The position numbers and the translations under genes were made by a program. Below the pieces are notes generated by a model that ran no database searches, was not told the DNA's origin, and saw only the letters and a list, made by a program, of their open reading frames with translations. Shown one piece after another: positions 1 through 7,175 of a stretch of 64,000 nt of DNA. The stretch is from Clostridiales bacterium (GTDB lineage Bacteria; Actinomycetota; Coriobacteriia; Anaerosomatales; SLCP01): contig JAGXSG010000007.1 in the NCBI GenBank assembly GCA_018333995.1, positions 93,428-157,427 of the forward strand, in the 5' to 3' direction. The number at the start of each line of letters is the position of its first letter. The stretch's first letter is position 1.

Positions 1-669
1 CTGCCGGTCGACGGGACGCTGTTTACCACCTCGCATCCAGGCGTATTCGCGTGCGGCGAGGTCGTGACGGGACCCGGAAGCGCGATCGGATCGATCGCGA
101 CCGGTCACGAAGCGGCGATCTCGATCCATCGCCACTTGCGTGGCGAGGACCTGCGCGCTGAGCGCACGTTGCGTCCGGTGCCGCTCTACTCGGCGTATCA
201 GAAGGCCACTCTCGCAGGCGTGGAGAGCTCCCGCTTGCGAGCGGTGATGCCCATGGCCCGTGCCGAGGAGCGTGCGAAGGACTTTCGACCCATCGAACTT
301 GGCTTCACGCATCTCGAGGCGCTGAACGAAGCCGCCCGGTGTTTGCGATGCCAATCCGAGGTGTGCGTGGGCTGCACCTTCTGCGCGCGAACGTGTCCTG
401 ATTACGCCATCGAAGTTGACCGTATCGACGATCCTGGCGGCAGGTGCGTCACTCGCTACGATCTCGACCTGACCAAGTGCTGCTTCTGCGGACTGTGCGC
501 CGAGCAGTGTCCGACCGACGCTCTTGCGCATACCGGTAGCTACGAACTGACCTTCTACCACCGCGATCTTGCTGTCCTCGACCGCGACGAGATGCTCCGC
601 GATGGCATCGGCACCCGGGTCACGGGGCGTGACGCTGTGTGTCACGAGGCCAGAAAGGCCGGATCATGA
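1..669 (+). CDS. GltD-like flavoprotein fused to NuoI-like ferredoxin (C-terminal part)
   Basis: The reading frame is open from base 1, so the gene begins upstream of the window and only 222 residues are visible. Residues 1-55 resemble the end of the FAD/NAD(P)-binding fold of glutamate synthase small subunit (GltD) proteins, with the HPGVFACGE motif and a following helix. A GltD-style Cys pair (CLRC) comes next, then two ferredoxin-type clusters: CVGCTFCARTCP and CCFCGLCAEQCP. The tail after the second cluster (YELTFYHRDLAVLDRDEML) is characteristic of NuoI. It overlaps nuoJ by 4 bases, so it occupies the nuoI position in a complex I operon. I infer that it passes electrons from a flavin to the complex I membrane arm. 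The true electron donor cannot be seen. Confidence 0.8.
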   Translation: MPVDGTLFTTSHPGVFACGEVVTGPGSAIGSIATGHEAAISIHRHLRGEDLRAERTLRPVPLYSAYQKATLAGVESSRLRAVMPMARAEERAKDFRPIELGFTHLEALNEAARCLRCQSEVCVGCTFCARTCPDYAIEVDRIDDPGGRCVTRYDLDLTKCCFCGLCAEQCPTDALAHTGSYELTFYHRDLAVLDRDEMLRDGIGTRVTGRDAVCHEARKAGS

Positions 670-1160
670 CGGGAGACGCGATCGTGTATGCCGTTCTTGC
701 CGGCGTCGCCATTGCCGGAGGACTCATCACGGTGTTCACCCGGGACATCACGCGAATGATGATCGGGCTCGGCGCGTTTCTTCTGGCACTCGCCGGCTTC
801 TTCGTCTATTGGGGTGCGGTGTTTCTGGGCGCGGTACAGCTGTTTGTCTATGTTGGCGGCGTGCTCGTGCTGTTTGTCTTTGCCATCATGCTCGTGCATC
901 GGGGCTCCGACGGCTCACCTCGGCTTGAAACCAGACACGACGTCGCCGCGCTCACCGTCGCCGGCGGGGTGTTTTTCATGGTTGTCTCGACACTTCAAGA
1001 CGTCGCTCCCCGCGGCGTGGAAGGCGCGATTGACTCTGACACCGACAGGATCGCCGAGGTGTTCCTTGGTCCGATGCTCACCCACTTTGAGATGGCTGGC
1101 GTGCTGCTGCTGGCAGTTCTTGTCGCGGTGGTTGTGATTGTGGGCGGGAGGGAGAAGTGA
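666..1160 (+). CDS. nuoJ: NADH-quinone oxidoreductase subunit J
   Basis: This is a membrane subunit of respiratory complex I, involved in coupling electron transfer to proton movement. The 164-residue protein has about five hydrophobic helices and the conserved third-helix region (GAVQLFVYVGGVLVLFVFAIMLV). ATG at 666 overlaps the upstream stop by 4 bases. A GTG at 639 would extend it, but the ATG fits the NuoJ N-terminus better. Length and position before nuoK are as usual for the family. Confidence 0.93.
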   Translation: MTGDAIVYAVLAGVAIAGGLITVFTRDITRMMIGLGAFLLALAGFFVYWGAVFLGAVQLFVYVGGVLVLFVFAIMLVHRGSDGSPRLETRHDVAALTVAGGVFFMVVSTLQDVAPRGVEGAIDSDTDRIAEVFLGPMLTHFEMAGVLLLAVLVAVVVIVGGREK

Positions 1161-1471
1161 GCCTCCTCGTAGTGTCGATGTTGCTGTTCTCAGTCGGGCT
1201 CTATGGAGTGCTGACCCGCCGAGACCTTGTGGCTGTGCTGGCGTCCATTGAGGTGATGCTCGGCTCGGCGACACTCCTGTTGATCGGGATGGCGGCATCG
1301 AGCGCGCCTATCGCCGATCTTGATCTGGCGGGCGCGCGGATCGAAGTCACCGCAATGCTGATCATCGTGCTGGCCGCCGCCGAGGCGGCGATAGGCCTCG
1401 CGCTCGTCGTGGCTGTAGCCCGGCGTTTCCGGTCAACGAACATCGATGAGCTCACTGGGTTGGGAGGGTAG
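1157..1471 (+). CDS. nuoK: NADH-quinone oxidoreductase subunit K
   Basis: This is a small complex I membrane subunit of 104 residues with three transmembrane helices. The helix-2 glutamate lies in LASIEVMLGSATLLLIG, and a second acidic residue follows in LAAAEAAIGLALVVA, matching the conserved NuoK pattern used in proton transfer. The GTG start overlaps the nuoJ stop by 4 bases, indicating translational coupling. Confidence 0.95.
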   Translation: MSLLVVSMLLFSVGLYGVLTRRDLVAVLASIEVMLGSATLLLIGMAASSAPIADLDLAGARIEVTAMLIIVLAAAEAAIGLALVVAVARRFRSTNIDELTGLGG

Positions 1472-1472
1472 C

Positions 1473-3305
1473 GTGGAGGCGCTCGTGACACACGGATGGA
1501 GCGTGGTCGCCGTTCCGGTAGCCGTCGCGTGCGCCGTTGCGCTTGCGGGACGCAGACTCGGCAGGGGTGTTGCGTTGCTCGCATCTCTCGCCCCAGCGTG
1601 GGTGCTGGCGACCGGCGTCTCAGCGGCGTTGTTCGCGCCTGTTGGAGGCGAGGGGGCGATCGGTGCAGGGGCGCTTCCTTGGCTTGGCGTAGGACTCGAT
1701 GTGGGCTGGGCGATAGACGGGCTTGCGACCGTCATGCTCTGCCTGGTGGGCATCGTCGCGCTGCTCGTCATTGTGTTCTCCGATGGGTACCTTGCGCTCG
1801 CCGAGGCGCGTCCACGCTATTTCGCGCTACTCGCGCTGTTCACCGGAGCGATGTCGTTACTCGTGATCGCTGACGGATTTCTCGGCCTGTTTATCGGGTG
1901 GGAGCTCGTAGGGGCGTGCTCATACCTGCTCATCGGCTACTGGTTTACCAAAGCCGAGGCGGCCTCTGCGGCAATGAAGGCATTCCTCACGACGCGCGTC
2001 GGCGATGTCGGTCTCTTGATCGCCCTTGCGGTGCTCTTCGCCGAAGTGGGCGATTTGTCGTTTGCGGCTGTGGCCGCCGCTGTTCCTCGGATGGCTCCCG
2101 AGACCGTGACCGTGGTTGCGCTGCTGCTGCTGGCGGGTGCCGTAGGCAAGTCCGCGCAGTTCCCGCTGCACATCTGGCTGCCTGACGCGATGGAGGGTCC
2201 GACCCCTGTCTCCGCGCTCATACACGCGGCGACGATGGTGGCGGCAGGCGTGTTCCTGCTCGCGCGGGCGTGGCCGCTGTTGGGCGCTTCTGAGGTAGCG
2301 CTCATGGCGACCTTGGCGGCGGGAGTCGTTACGGCGGTCCTCGCCGCCGCGGCGGCGTGTGCGCAAAGTGACATCAAGAAGATGCTCGCCTACTCGACGA
2401 TAAGCCAACTCGGCTTCATGTTCGCCGCCATCGGTGCCGGCGCATGGGCCGCCGCGATCTTCCATCTAGTAACCCACGCCTCATTCAAAGCGCTGCTCTT
2501 CCTTGGCGCCGGAAGCGTGATCCACTCTACTGGTACCCAAGAGATGCGACACGCTGGCGGGATCGCTCGGCTGATGCCGCTCACGGCCGTGACGTGGTTC
2601 GTGGGCGCAGCGGCGCTCGCGGGCGTCCCTCCGTTCGCTGGCTTTTTCAGTAAGGACAAGATCCTGGACGCTGTGTGGGGCTTTGACGCAGTGTGGGGCG
2701 CCGCGCTTTTCGCGGCGAGTGCGCTTACCGCGCTCTATATCACTCGCGCCACGGTGCTCGTCTTCTTTGGCGCGTATCGCGGGCACGGGTCTCCGCACGA
2801 GGGCGGGTTGCGGATGCGTGGCCCGCTTGTCGCGCTCGCCGTTCTTGCGGCCATCCTTGGATTTGCAGGTGGCCCGGTCTTCGCGCTCATCGGCGGAGGC
2901 GCGGCTGAACTCGACCTCGCGATCGCCGCCGCCGCAACGACGTTCGCGGTGACCGGCGGCGTGATAGGGATGCTTTTCGCGCGCCGCTCCCTTGTGAGGG
3001 GCGAGGTAGTGCACCCGCCCTCACACGCTGGCCTCTCCAGTTGGGCGCGCTCGGGTTTTGGCTGGGACACGCTGGTCGCCGCTATGATCACTCGGCCCGC
3101 CGCGGCGGTAGTCCAACTACTGGACCGGAGGATCGATCGCGGCGTCATCGACCGCATTGCCGAGGGCGCTGGGACGGCCTCTCGCGTTGTGGGTAGCGGA
3201 TTTTCTGCGCTGCAGTCCGGCGACGGACAGTGGTACGCCACGATGACGGGCGCTGGCGCTGTTGCTCTGCTCACGCTCGTCGCGCTCATCGGAAGGGGGC
3301 TCTAA
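1473..3305 (+). CDS. nuoL: NADH-quinone oxidoreductase subunit L
   Basis: This is the largest antiporter-like proton-pumping subunit of complex I, about 610 residues and near the usual length. Core motifs are visible: the glutamate in FIGWELVGACSYLLIG, the lysine in AGAVGKSAQFPLHIWLPDAM, and AHAATMVAAGVFLL-type helices, with a C-terminal amphipathic and final helix region. I place the start at GTG 1473 because GGGAGG at 1463-1468 is well spaced for it. An in-frame ATG at 1446 lies inside nuoK and lacks a good ribosome site. It follows nuoK with one base between stop and start. Confidence 0.95.
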   Translation: MEALVTHGWSVVAVPVAVACAVALAGRRLGRGVALLASLAPAWVLATGVSAALFAPVGGEGAIGAGALPWLGVGLDVGWAIDGLATVMLCLVGIVALLVIVFSDGYLALAEARPRYFALLALFTGAMSLLVIADGFLGLFIGWELVGACSYLLIGYWFTKAEAASAAMKAFLTTRVGDVGLLIALAVLFAEVGDLSFAAVAAAVPRMAPETVTVVALLLLAGAVGKSAQFPLHIWLPDAMEGPTPVSALIHAATMVAAGVFLLARAWPLLGASEVALMATLAAGVVTAVLAAAAACAQSDIKKMLAYSTISQLGFMFAAIGAGAWAAAIFHLVTHASFKALLFLGAGSVIHSTGTQEMRHAGGIARLMPLTAVTWFVGAAALAGVPPFAGFFSKDKILDAVWGFDAVWGAALFAASALTALYITRATVLVFFGAYRGHGSPHEGGLRMRGPLVALAVLAAILGFAGGPVFALIGGGAAELDLAIAAAATTFAVTGGVIGMLFARRSLVRGEVVHPPSHAGLSSWARSGFGWDTLVAAMITRPAAAVVQLLDRRIDRGVIDRIAEGAGTASRVVGSGFSALQSGDGQWYATMTGAGAVALLTLVALIGRGL

Positions 3306-3309
3306 GACC

Positions 3310-4755
3310 ATGCTCGCGGTCGATCTGTTGGTCTTACTCCCGCTCGCAGGCGCGATCGCGGTTGTGGTGATTGGCGCACGCGCGCCTCGTTTTGCGCGCG
3401 TGATCTCGCTGTGCGTGTCCTTTGGACCGGCGCTTCTGCTCGCCTCACTCGCGCCCCACTGGTTGCTTGATGGAACGGCTGTTGTGGGGACCGCGATACC
3501 GACCGACGCCTTTTCGTTCTGGTCGCTTCGCATCGACGGGATGAGCGCGCCGTTGCTTGCGCTTGGCGCCCTGCTCGGCCCGGTTGCGGTGCTTGCATCG
3601 TGGAATGTCGAGAAGCGGGCCGTCGCGCACCACGCGCTTCTGCTCGGCCTGCAAGCTGCGATAGCCGGCGTCTTTCTTGCCGCTGACATCGTGCTCCTCT
3701 ATGTGTTTTGGGAGGCTGTGCTGATCCCGATGTACTTCCTCATCGGCGTGTGGGGCCACGAGGGGCGAAAGCACGCCGCGATGAAGTTCTTCATCTACAC
3801 CTTCGCGGGGAGCGCCCTCATGCTTGTCGGCATTCTTGTCGCGATTTTCCAGACGGGCCAGACCTCGATTGAAGCCATTGTCGGATCGGCCGGGAGCATC
3901 TCCGATCCGGCACTTGTGTTTTGGCTGATCGCCGCGGGCATGCTCGTGAAGATTCCCGCCGTCCCGCTGCATACGTGGCTTGCCGACGCCCATGTGGAGG
4001 CGCCGACAGCCGGTTCCATCCTGCTTGCGGGCCTTCTGCTCAAGATGGGCGGATATGGTTTCATGCGTGTCGCGATCCCGATCGCGCCAGACGTGTTTAT
4101 CGACGCGCGTGGGGCACTCGCCATCCTCGGCGGCATTGGAATCGTGTACGGGGCATCCCTCGCGTTCGCGCAGATTGATTTGAAGCGCCTCATTGCGCTA
4201 TCGAGCGTTTCGCACATGGGATTCGTGCTTCTTGCCATCTCATCTGGGACCGAGAACGGCTATCTCGCCGCCATGCTTGTCATGGTGAGTCACGGCCTCA
4301 TCGCGCCTCTGCTCTTCCTGCTCGCCGGGCAGCTCTACGAGCGAACCGGGACCCGTAGCATGGAGCGCTTCGGAGGTCTTGGCGTCACCATGCCGAGGTG
4401 GGCTGCGCTCTTCACGTTTGGCGCGCTTGCCTCACTTGGACTGCCAGGACTTTCCGGCTTTCCCGGGGAGCTGCTTGCGCTGGTCTCCGCGTTTGGCGCG
4501 TGGTCGTACTGGATGGCGCCGGCCGCTGCGGGAGTTGTGCTGGCGGCCGCGTACAACCTTCGCGCGGTTCGCGAGACGGTTTGGGGTCAGGCGAGCGGGG
4601 AGTGGAGCGGGATTGCCGATGTCGGCGTTCGCGATCTTGCTGGCACGCTTCTTCTCGGCGTTGCGATAGTCGCTGTGGGGGTGTGGCCAGGTGTTGTCAC
4701 AGGTGCCACTGGCGATGTCTTCCGAGTGCTCGCGTCGATGACGGCGGGTGGATGA
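3310..4755 (+). CDS. nuoM: NADH-quinone oxidoreductase subunit M
   Basis: This is the second antiporter-like subunit of complex I, 481 residues with about 14 hydrophobic segments. Diagnostic motifs are FWEAVLIPMYFLIG (helix-5 glutamate), AAGMLVKIPAVPLHTWLADAHVEAPT (key lysine and the HTWLPDAH-type motif) and SSVSHMGFVLLAI. The ATG at 3310 is preceded by a GGAAGGGGG ribosome site. Family members are slightly longer (about 490-510), but no internal loss is obvious. Confidence 0.95.
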   Translation: MLAVDLLVLLPLAGAIAVVVIGARAPRFARVISLCVSFGPALLLASLAPHWLLDGTAVVGTAIPTDAFSFWSLRIDGMSAPLLALGALLGPVAVLASWNVEKRAVAHHALLLGLQAAIAGVFLAADIVLLYVFWEAVLIPMYFLIGVWGHEGRKHAAMKFFIYTFAGSALMLVGILVAIFQTGQTSIEAIVGSAGSISDPALVFWLIAAGMLVKIPAVPLHTWLADAHVEAPTAGSILLAGLLLKMGGYGFMRVAIPIAPDVFIDARGALAILGGIGIVYGASLAFAQIDLKRLIALSSVSHMGFVLLAISSGTENGYLAAMLVMVSHGLIAPLLFLLAGQLYERTGTRSMERFGGLGVTMPRWAALFTFGALASLGLPGLSGFPGELLALVSAFGAWSYWMAPAAAGVVLAAAYNLRAVRETVWGQASGEWSGIADVGVRDLAGTLLLGVAIVAVGVWPGVVTGATGDVFRVLASMTAGG

Positions 4756-6229
4756 CGTGGAGCAGGTAGCTCTCATCACGGTTTTCGCTCCGCATATTGC
4801 CGCCACGGCGGCGGCCGTCATCGCGTTGGTGTTTGACGCGTTTTCGCGGCGTGGACTTGCGGTAGCGGCCTGCGCCACGGGTCTTGCCGTCGCCGCGGCA
4901 CTGTCCGCGCTCGCCGTGGCGCGTCCGGGCTCACTTTCCGGCGACATTGCTGTGAGCGGAGCGGGATTCTCGGCAGTGGGCACCGTCGTGTTCGCAACAG
5001 GCGCGGTGGTGATGCTTGGATCGTGGCGATACTTCACATCCGCCGAGATGGGCGGAGGGCTTGCCGCGCTCGCCACCGTTGCGCTCGCCGCCGCGGCCGC
5101 GCTCTCACACGCTGCTGATCTGCTGATTGTGTTGATTTGCCTGGAGGTGATGGCGGTCGCGAGTTACGCGCTTGTGTGGTCCGCCCGGACGCCAGCATCC
5201 ACGGAAGCCGCGATCAAGTTCTTTATCCAAGGCGCGGTCGCGACCGGACTGTTCGTGCTCGGTCTGGCGGTATTGTTTGGGTTGTATGGAGCGTCGACGT
5301 CGTACGTATCGCTCAACGTCCAGACCCGCGAGATCTCCGGTCAAGGCGTCACCACCGCGTTCGCGCTCCTCGTAGCGGCTTTCTCCTACAAGCTCGGGGC
5401 GTTTCCGTTCCATTCGTGGGCACCTGACGCGTTTGAAAGCGCGCCACCGCACGCCTCGGCGTTGCTGGCGGGCATACCTAAACTCGCCGCTGGCGTCGCG
5501 ATGATGCTGCTATTCCCGCTCGCGGTCTTCTCGCATGTCAACCCAGTGATCTACCTCTGGGTGTTTGGTGCGCTCGCTGCCGGTTCGATGGCGTTCGGGG
5601 TCTTTGGCGGCCTCGTGCAACGTTCCTACACCAGGATGCTTGGGTATTCGGGCGTCGCACACGTTGGCTTCGCGCTGATTGCGCTCGCAACCGGTCCTCA
5701 GGCGATGAACGCGCTAGCGGCGATGCTCATCTTCTACGCGATCGCCGCCGCTGGCGCGTATCTGGCCGCAGGATGCGTGCGGGCGTTGCGTCCGGCGTGG
5801 GACGGATCGATCGAGGGGATGGCGGGTATTGGCCGCCAGAGCCCGTTGCTCGGGTTCGCCCTTACAATCGCGCTCTTCTCCCTCGTTGGGATGCCGCTCA
5901 CCGCCGGGTTCTGGGGTAAATTCCTGCTGCTTGGAGTAGCGGTGTCCGCCGGTCTGTGGTGGCTTGCGCTCATCGGCGTGATCGCGTCCGTAGTGTCGTT
6001 TGGCTACTACGGCGCGGTGCTGAAGGCGATTTACTTCTCGGCGTCATCCGGTGATGCAGGGAATGCTGGCGACGCCGGCGATGCTGAGGCGCTAGTCTGC
6101 GAGACAGCCTGTCCTGATAGACCCGCGCTTGCCGCGCTGTTCGTGCTGTCTTTTCTGCTGCTGGCGGCCGGCATCGTTCCGCTCGCCACTGGGCTCAGCT
6201 GGATAGTCAGGACCCTCACATTTGTCTGA
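4748..6229 (+). CDS. nuoN: NADH-quinone oxidoreductase subunit N
   Basis: This is the third antiporter-like complex I subunit, about 493 residues. It carries LEVMAVASYALVW (helix-5 glutamate), SYKLGAFPFHSWAPDAFESAP (functional lysine and HxWxPD motif) and GYSGVAHVGFALI. GTG at 4748 overlaps nuoM; GTG at 4757 is an alternative start. An unusual Gly/Asp/Ala repeat (GDAGNAGDAGDAEA) with two nearby Cys residues sits in the loop before the last helix, at about 6048-6110. It is the last gene of the operon, followed by a regulatory gap. Confidence 0.94.
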   Translation: MDDVEQVALITVFAPHIAATAAAVIALVFDAFSRRGLAVAACATGLAVAAALSALAVARPGSLSGDIAVSGAGFSAVGTVVFATGAVVMLGSWRYFTSAEMGGGLAALATVALAAAAALSHAADLLIVLICLEVMAVASYALVWSARTPASTEAAIKFFIQGAVATGLFVLGLAVLFGLYGASTSYVSLNVQTREISGQGVTTAFALLVAAFSYKLGAFPFHSWAPDAFESAPPHASALLAGIPKLAAGVAMMLLFPLAVFSHVNPVIYLWVFGALAAGSMAFGVFGGLVQRSYTRMLGYSGVAHVGFALIALATGPQAMNALAAMLIFYAIAAAGAYLAAGCVRALRPAWDGSIEGMAGIGRQSPLLGFALTIALFSLVGMPLTAGFWGKFLLLGVAVSAGLWWLALIGVIASVVSFGYYGAVLKAIYFSASSGDAGNAGDAGDAEALVCETACPDRPALAALFVLSFLLLAAGIVPLATGLSWIVRTLTFV

Positions 6230-6292
6230 CTGAAATAGGTTTTGAAGTGGCAATTTCCCCAGCGGTTCGCGCTCAGTTTCACGAAATTTTCC

Positions 6293-6321
6293 TTGCACCT
6301 GCCGGAGTGTCGCATTACAAT
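6293..6321 (+). promoter_or_regulatory. Sigma-A type promoter after nuoN
   Basis: TTGCAC at 6293-6298 and TACAAT at 6316-6321 are separated by exactly 17 bases, close to the sigma-70/sigma-A consensus. Transcription would start near 6328 and run into the hairpins described next. No coding start is close enough for this to be a simple gene promoter. Confidence 0.6.
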
Positions 6322-6327
6322 GTCGTT

Positions 6328-6396
6328 GTGTTGCATGCGAATGCAACCCCTTACCCCTGAGCCTCAAGGTGCCGGCCTTGGGGCTCAACCTTTTCT
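6328..6396 (+). ncRNA. Candidate small structured RNA or attenuated leader
   Basis: The predicted transcript from the promoter just upstream holds two clean hairpins. The first has 7-base arms GTTGCAT (6330-6336) and ATGCAAC (6341-6347) around a GCGA loop, which is of the GNRA tetraloop type. The second runs 6358-6387, with a 12-pair stem (TGAGCC-T-CAAGG against CCTTG-G-GGCTCA, one G-U pair) and a 6-base loop. ACCTTTT follows it at 6388-6394, resembling an intrinsic terminator. Two weaker hairpins follow (6396-6410 and 6411-6422). It matches no RNA family that I recognise. It could be a stand-alone RNA of about 70 bases or a leader controlling flgM. Confidence 0.4.
6358..6394 (+). terminator. 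Intrinsic terminator-like hairpin
   Basis: The stem at 6358-6387 has 12 pairs and a TGCCGG loop, followed after two or three bases by TTTT (6391-6394). It could end both nuo operon read-through and the short transcript from the 6293 promoter. Confidence 0.5.
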
Positions 6397-6493
6397 GAGC
6401 ACATCGCTCAAGCCGTGCGGCTCTACTCCAGACACCCAGCCCGCTGACGATGAAAAACCATCCGATTCATAAGATATTCATACGGGTTAAGGG

Positions 6494-6521
6494 TCAAGAA
6501 GTTACTGCGCAAAGCCGATAC
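6494..6521 (+). promoter_or_regulatory. Sigma-28 (FliA/SigD)-like promoter of flgM
   Basis: GCCGATAC at 6514-6521 matches seven of eight bases of the flagellar sigma factor -10 box. CAAG at 6495-6498 lies exactly 15 bases upstream, where the TAAA element belongs (two of four match). Transcription would begin about 3-5 bases before the flgM ATG at 6532, giving a nearly leaderless message. The match and the gene identity support each other. Confidence 0.5.
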
Positions 6522-6531
6522 GTACCACAGT

Positions 6532-6786
6532 ATGAAAATTTCACGCGAACAAGTCGGGCACGCCGCCCGCTACCTGCAAACATCGTCTGGCGCACGGGAC
6601 ACACAAGCGTCGCGCGAGATATCCCCCCAGCTACTTGAGCGTCTTCAAAAACACCTGGAGTCGCTACCTGATTACCGCGAGGACCGGATCGAGTCGGCTC
6701 GAATGCTGATAGAGGGGCCGCTCCCGCCGCCTCAGGTGATTGCCGAGAGTATGCTCGGCCGGATCATCTCCGACAGCATTCGTTAA
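6532..6786 (+). CDS. flgM: FlgM-like anti-sigma-28 factor
   Basis: This is a small protein of 84 residues. The C-terminal half (LPDYREDRIESARMLIEGP, then PPQVIAESMLGRIISDSIR) has the FlgM domain pattern, in which a D-x-R-E-x-K/R helix is followed by an amphipathic helix that grips the flagellar sigma factor. The N-terminus MKISREQV is also typical of short Gram-positive FlgM proteins. FlgM holds sigma-28 inactive until the hook-basal body is complete. No other flagellar gene is in the window. The sigma-28-like box directly upstream fits the usual feedback control. No strong ribosome site is seen, consistent with a near-leaderless message. Confidence 0.7.
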   Translation: MKISREQVGHAARYLQTSSGARDTQASREISPQLLERLQKHLESLPDYREDRIESARMLIEGPLPPPQVIAESMLGRIISDSIR

Positions 6787-6879
6787 TCGGCGTACGCCCT
6801 TCGAGCGAGGTGGTCACACGTCCTCGCAACCCGCATAATCGGCGTAGACACACGTGACCCGTGAACGAGACGAGGGCCT

Positions 6880-7167
6880 GTGAGCGTTGATGGCGCCACC
6901 CGCACGATTCTAAACATCGCCGCCAACGTGGTTTTACTCCTCGCGATCGCACTTATCGCGCGAGTCGTGATCGCGTTCTTTGGAGTGCTTGCCGCGACCG
7001 ACCTGGGAAGTGTGGTCGTGGAGCTGACGGAGTACGTGACCCCACCGCTGGGCGTCACCTCGCCGCGTACTCCGTACGGCGGCGTTTTCGACTCCGACGC
7101 GGCGATCACCGCCGTGGCGCTCCTGTTAATCGAGTGGATACTGAGTGTCGTCCGGTGGCGGGGGTGA
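6880..7167 (+). CDS. Small two-helix membrane protein, possibly YggT-like
   Basis: This 95-residue protein has a hydrophobic helix near residues 13-37 and a second near 70-90, separated by a loop with VTPPLGVTSPRTPYGG. The loop followed by FDSDAAITAVALLLIEWIL resembles the P-x-G-x-D-x-S pattern of YggT family proteins, but the match is only by eye. The GTG at 6880 follows GAGGG. It ends 8 bases before pilB and probably shares its transcript. Its function is unknown. Confidence 0.6.
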   Translation: MSVDGATRTILNIAANVVLLLAIALIARVVIAFFGVLAATDLGSVVVELTEYVTPPLGVTSPRTPYGGVFDSDAAITAVALLLIEWILSVVRWRG

Positions 7168-7175
7168 CGGCCTAG

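Noticed and set aside
6505..6515. GCGCAAAGCC resembling part of a c-di-GMP-I riboswitch
   Set aside because: The rest of the GEMM core and its paired stems are missing; the bases are better explained by the sigma-28-like box.
6450..6638. Short open frame overlapping flgM
   Set aside because: It is in another frame, has no ribosome site, and the FlgM pattern lies in the neighbouring frame.
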